From NCBI GenBank assembly GCA_036417435.1, contig CM070909.1:10200597-10264596 (forward strand): a stretch of 64,000 bases of DNA, given 5' to 3'. The DNA comes from Inia geoffrensis (taxonomy: Eukaryota; Chordata; Mammalia; Artiodactyla; Iniidae). Position numbers and translations under genes: made by a program. Below the pieces are notes generated by a model that saw only the letters and a list, made by a program, of their open reading frames with translations, was not told the origin of the DNA and ran no database searches. Of the stretch, positions 59,482 through 64,000 are shown in pieces; position 1 is the first letter of the stretch, and each line of letters opens with the position of its first letter.

Positions 59482-61329
59482 TGAGAATTTAGTTGGAAAG
59501 AGGGACAGGGAAAGGGAAAGGGGTAGGGCTGACTGAGAGAGAAGAGGGAAGAGGAGAAGAGATTCTTTCCGGCGGGGGAGGCCCTCTAGGTGCAGAACGC
59601 TTGTGGGAACTGGAGTTCTAGACTCCGGGCACACATCCAAATCGTCCCCGCCCTTGTCTGCCTGAAAACATGCAGAGGCATCTAGCTGCCATGTTTGATA
59701 GCTGAGAACATCAATTAGGTTAACATTCCTGAGAGAATGTTCCATTTGCTGCTGTTTTTTAAAAGAGTTTCTTGCAAACTTCAAGACTTTCCCTCCAGGA
59801 GTGACACCTAGTGGCTTTGCAGTTCACGTGCTAAGAAATAATTCAGGAGTGTATTTAACAGAAGGAAGAAATAAGAATATCCACCCCCACCGCCTTTTTT
59901 TTTTTTTTGCTATGAGGCAAGGTAGTTTATAGAGCAGACAGTTCTTTTAAGGTAAAGTTCTGTTGTCAAAAGTAAAAATGTGGTAACATTTGGTGAATAC
60001 TTAAATTTTCCTTGAACTACCTGATCGCTAGAATCATTAGCCTTATGATAGGTTTGCTCTCAATTCTTTTTTTCTTGTGTCATTTCTAAGTGCTTTTGAA
60101 ATACCTCTCAGACACTCCTGGCTGTCTTCTTTTGCCTTCAGTTACAGCCCATGTATTCAAATGAAAAATTTAAAGTTAATTTTGGAGAAAGCATTACTTA
60201 TATTTCCATCTCCATGTTTTCAGAACTGCTGTTTCCCTTTCCCAGTGCACAGGGAAGCCATAAGCTTATTATTAATTGGTGGCCCCCTCCAACCACTACT
60301 TTCTTTCCCGATTTAGAATTCTTTTCAGTTTCTTCTTCGTATCAGCTGTATTCTTTATCAGTTGGGTGTAATATTAAGTACTTAACTTCTTAAACAGAGT
60401 GTTGATTCCAGAGCTGAAAAGAGGGTATGCAAGGGTTAAAGTGTAGCCACAGCCAGTTATTTTAGACTCTACTGCCCCCTGGAGGTTGATCTCATTAGCT
60501 ACCCCTCTTACATTATCTTTCCTCTGCTCAAATTGAGCCGAATTGCTGAGAGGTGCTCTGATTTCCATAGCTATGCTCCATTTCTGTTGTCAAATTACTC
60601 CTTCCTCCTCACACCATTTCTTTAGTCAGCCCCTGCTCCAAGTTCCAACTTGAAATACTGAAAATTTGAAACAATGAATTTGAAACTCCAAATGAAACAC
60701 TGAAATTAACTAAACATTTTTTTACTAGGTAACAGAGTGGCAAAAATTGTGAGTTTACAAAGCTCAAGATTTTATCTTCAAGCAACTGAAGCATACATGA
60801 TACTAACTGATTCTATCTAACTTGGTTGCTACACCCATTTATTCAGAAACCTCAGGCAGCTTCCAGTGCAAATGCTATCTTCCTAGTTGAACACTTGTTT
60901 CGTTCCAGAGACTGCTTCTGCCTGACTGGTGTCCAAATCTGCTTCTTGACTCCCTGTGTGAGAAAAGTACTTTGCTATCTGATGAACTGGTTTTTTTTGT
61001 TTGTTGTGTTTTTTTGTAGAATTTATAGCAATCCACAGTAATCTCAGTGATACTTGCCTCCTTATTGTGTAAAGAGCCCGGTTTGTACATGTCCTATTCT
61101 CCCCTTCAGGAAGGAGGGCAGAATATTCTCCCCACCCCTTAACTGCCACCCCAAATGTGCCACTCTGGCATGTGGATTATTTTGAGCTGAAGGCAAGCAA
61201 GGTCCCAGAGAGTCAGGAGAAACTTTTACTTCTTTCTTAAATGCCTAAAAGAATGTAGATGGGGGTGGGTGTGGGTGTATGGGTGGGATTGGGCCAGAAA
61301 GAGAGCTATTACCTGAGATAACTGTTTTT
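59482..61329. other. A2ML1 intron 4, no exon recognised
   Basis: Unique-looking intron sequence. I found no match to the expected 21-bp exon 5. Short ORFs have no family content. Confidence 0.55.
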
Positions 61330-61602
61330 TACGTTCCAGTTTTATTGAGATATAATTGGCATACAGTACTGTATGATACAGTACATACAATACTGTATCA
61401 TAATAAGATTAGTGAACATCTATCATCTCATAGATACAAAATTAAGGAAGTAGAAAAAAATTATCCTTGCGATGAGAACTCTTAGGATTTAATCTCTTAG
61501 CAACTTCTATATATAACATGCAGCAGTATGAATTATATTTATCAGGTTATATATTATATCCCTAGTACTTATGTTTCCTGTAACTGGAAGTTTGTACCTT
61601 TT

Positions 61603-61811
61603 TTTTTTTTTTTTTTGTGGTACGCGGGCCTCTCACCGTTGTGGCCTCTCCCGTTGCGGAGCACAGGCTCCGGACACGCAGGCTCAACGGCCATGGCTCC
61701 CGGGCCCAGCCGCTCCGCGGCATGTGGGATCTTCCCGGACCAGGGCACGAACCTGTGCCCCCTGCATCGGCAGGCGGACTCTCAACCACTGCGCCACCAG
61801 GGAAGCCTGGG
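61603..61811 (-). mobile_element. Young CHR-type SINE inside L1 (14-bp TSD)
   Basis: Antisense copy flanked by agtttgtacctttt at 61589-61602 and 61812-61825. Confidence 0.95.
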
Positions 61812-61891
61812 AGTTTGTACCTTTTGACCATCTTCATCCAGTTCTCCATCCCCTCATCCCCTGACTTGGTAGCAAAAAAATCTGATCTTTT

Positions 61892-62002
61892 TCTTTGCCA
61901 CGCCGCATGGCTTGCAGGATCTTAGTTCCCTGACCAAGGATTGAACCTGGGCCTTCGGCAGTGAAAGCGCCAAGTCCTAATCATGTACCGCAGGGAATTC
62001 CC
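61892..62002 (-). mobile_element. Short CHR-1-like SINE inside L1
   Basis: Antisense copy, inverted ggaattccc head at the right, flanked by aaatctgatcttt near 61878 and 62003. Confidence 0.92.
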
Positions 62003-62505
62003 AAATCTGATCTTTCTCTATGAGTTTGTTTTTTAAGTATAATTGACCTACAACACTATGTTAGTACCTGTTACATCACATAATGATTTGATATTGCTAA
62101 ACATTTCAAACTAATCTCCATAAGTCCAGTTGTCATCTGTCACCCTACAAAAATATTACATAGATTTGGACTATAGTCCCCACACTGTACATTTCATACC
62201 CATGACTCATTTATTTTGCAGCTGGAAATTTGCACCTCTTAATCACCCTCAACTATTTCTTTCCTTTCTGCACCCCACAGCCCTCTGGCAACCACCAGTT
62301 TGTTCTCTGTATCTATGACTCTGTTTCTGTTTTGTTATGCTTGTTCATTTGTTTTGTTTTTTAGATTTCACATATATGTGAAATCATACAGTATTTTTCT
62401 TTCTCTGTCTGGCTTATTTCACTTAGCATAATGCCTTCTAGGTCCATCCATGTTGTTGCAAATGGCAAGATTTCATTTTTTTTTTATGGCTGAGTAATAT
62501 TCCAT

Positions 62506-62539
<34 letters not shown>

Positions 62540-62540
62540 T
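62506..62540. repeat. (TA)n microsatellite inside L1
   Basis: A run of TA units with one interruption, in the L1 position homologous to 46658-46708. Confidence 0.85.
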
Positions 62541-62555
62541 ATAAAACATCTTCTT

Positions 62556-62884
62556 TTTAAAATTTTTTGGTAACATTGGGTCTTCATTGCTGCGCGGGCT
62601 TTCTCTAGTTGTGGCAAACGGGCTACTCTTCGTTACACTGCACGGGCTTCTCATTGCGGTGGCTTCTCTTGTTGTGGAGCACAGGCTCTAGGCATGCAGG
62701 CTTCAGTAGTTGCAGTGCATGGACTCAGTAGTTGTGGCTCGCGGGCTCTAGAGCACAGGCTCAGTAGTTGTGGCACACGGCTTAGTTGCTCTGTGGCATG
62801 TGGGATCTTCCCGGACCAGGGCTTGAATCCATGTCCCCTGCATCGGCAGGCGGATTCTTAACCACTGCGCCACCAAGGAAGTCC
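62556..62884 (-). mobile_element. Older long CHR-type SINE inside L1
   Basis: Antisense copy with the extended body containing cagtagttgtggctcgcggg and the inverted head accactgcgccaccaaggaa at the right. Confidence 0.88.
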
Positions 62885-64000
62885 TGCCCCCCCCCTTTTT
62901 TTTTTATTGGGTTGCTTTTTTTGATGTTGAGTTGTATGAAATCTTTGTACATTTTGGATATTATCCCTTTATCAGAGCTATCATTTGTAAATATCTCCTC
63001 CCAGTCAGTAGGCAGCCTTTTCATTTTGTTGATAGTTTCCTTTACTGTGAAAAAGCTTTTTGGTTGGATGTAGTGCCATTAAACATTTTTTGCTTTTTCT
63101 TCCCTTACCTGAGGAGACATATCCAAAAAATAATTACTAAGACCAATGTCAAAGAGTTTACTGCCTATGTTTTCTTCTAAAATTTTTATGGTTTCAGATT
63201 TAACATTTAAGTCTTTAATCCATTTTGAATTTATTTTTGTGTATGGTGTGAGAGAGTAGACCACTTTGATTCTTTTGCATGTAGCTGTCCAGCTTTCCCA
63301 GTGCCGTTTATTGAAGAGGATGTCTTTTCCCCATTGTATATTCTTACCTCCTTTGTTGTAGATTAATTGCCCATATATGTGTGGGCTCGTTTCTGGGCTC
63401 TCTATTCTATTCCATTGATCTATGTATCTGGTTTTGTGCCAGTACCATACCATTTTGATTACTGTTGGTTTGTAGTGTAGTTTGAAATCAGGGAGCATGA
63501 TGACTGCAGCTTTGTTCTTCTTTCTCAAGATTGTTTTGGCTATTTGGCATCTATTGTGTTTCCATACAAAGTTTAGAATTATTTATTCTAGTTCTGTGAA
63601 AAATGCCATTGGTATTTTGATAGGGATTGCATTGAGTCTGTAGATTGCCTTGGGTAGTATGGTCATTTTAACAATATTAATTCTTCCAATCCATGAACAT
63701 GTTATATCTTTCCATTGTTTGTATCATCTTCGATTTCTTTCATCAGTGTCTTATAGTTTTCTGAGTACTGGTCTTTTACTTCCTCAGATTTATTCCTAGG
63801 TATTTTATTCTTTTTGATGTGATTGTAATTGGGATCATTTTCTTAATTTCTCTTTCTGATAGTGTGTAGAAATGAAACAGATTTCTGTATATTAATTTTG
63901 TATATGTAACCTCACCAAATTTATTGGTGAGTTTTAGTTATTTTTTTGGTGGCATCTTTAGGATTTTCTATGTATAGTATCATGCTGTCTATAAACAATG

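Larger units (their letters stand above)
61330..64000 (-). mobile_element. Old L1, antisense, running off the window
   Basis: Antisense L1 with 3' UTR text (ttattgagatataattggca) and then ORF2 text from about 62.9 kb (cttttcattttgttgatagt, ttctttctcaagattgtttt) in A2ML1 intron 4. It is broken by three SINEs and by stops. The 5' part lies beyond the window. Confidence 0.85.

Noticed and set aside
149..61811. Many 60-130 codon ORFs with RxxGLSLLWPLPLRSTGSG-like text
   Set aside because: They are translations of CHR-type SINE bodies and recur identically in many places.
1..64000. Prokaryotic features (operons, CRISPR, phage, attachment sites)
   Set aside because: The window has introns, SINEs and LINEs. 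Repeats with regular spacing are simple satellites, not CRISPR.

Overview
This is vertebrate, not microbial, DNA: AT-rich sequence with widely spaced short exons bounded by GT-AG splice sites and dense SINE and LINE insertions. The roughly 210-bp GC-rich tRNA-derived SINE that recurs throughout is the CHR type of whales and dolphins. The older relatives found here, the cetartiodactyl-style L1 3' ends, and the absence of Bov-B or Bov-tA repeats also point to Cetacea. The gene order RIMKLB then A2ML1, both on the + strand, matches human chromosome 12p13.31.

Positions 1-11,205 hold the last four coding exons of RIMKLB (4151-4381, 6073-6159, 7752-7955, 10742-11205), which encode about residues 59-386 of an ATP-grasp ligase. 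The first coding exon lies upstream of the window. The intron at the left edge carries a broken processed copy of FKBP1A on the - strand, split by a SINE. A repeat-poor stretch follows the stop codon to about 18.3 kb and is probably a long 3' UTR plus flank.

Positions 18-57 kb are intergenic and mostly transposon-derived. They hold several - strand L1 pieces, an antisense ERV-L pol remnant (25.65-26.6 kb), an MLT1-type LTR, MIR, L2 and hAT-type relics, and a nest at 32.3-41.6 kb. In that nest a nearly full-length 5.7-kb L1 on the - strand, with a perfect 14-bp target-site duplication, split an older + strand L1. Both its ORFs are broken and its reverse transcriptase motif is mutated. No gene in this interval can be supported beyond three exon-like segments near 18.0, 20.7 and 21.1 kb.

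Positions 57.0-64 kb hold the start of A2ML1, a secreted alpha-2-macroglobulin-family protease inhibitor. Exons 1-4 (57052-57116, 57821-58004, 58312-58474, 59428-59480) are intact and encode the signal peptide and most of the first macroglobulin domain. A TATA-like and CCAAT-like element lies just upstream, and the rest of the gene runs off the right edge.

I found no evidence for a new multi-gene system. The most useful observations are the nested L1 history, the FKBP1A retrocopy, opposite-facing SINEs around A2ML1 exons 2-3, the phase-1 glycine junctions of RIMKLB, a near-perfect 61-bp direct repeat 978 bp apart, and the exon-like segments downstream of RIMKLB. Family names and comparisons with human proteins come from recall, not from a database search.
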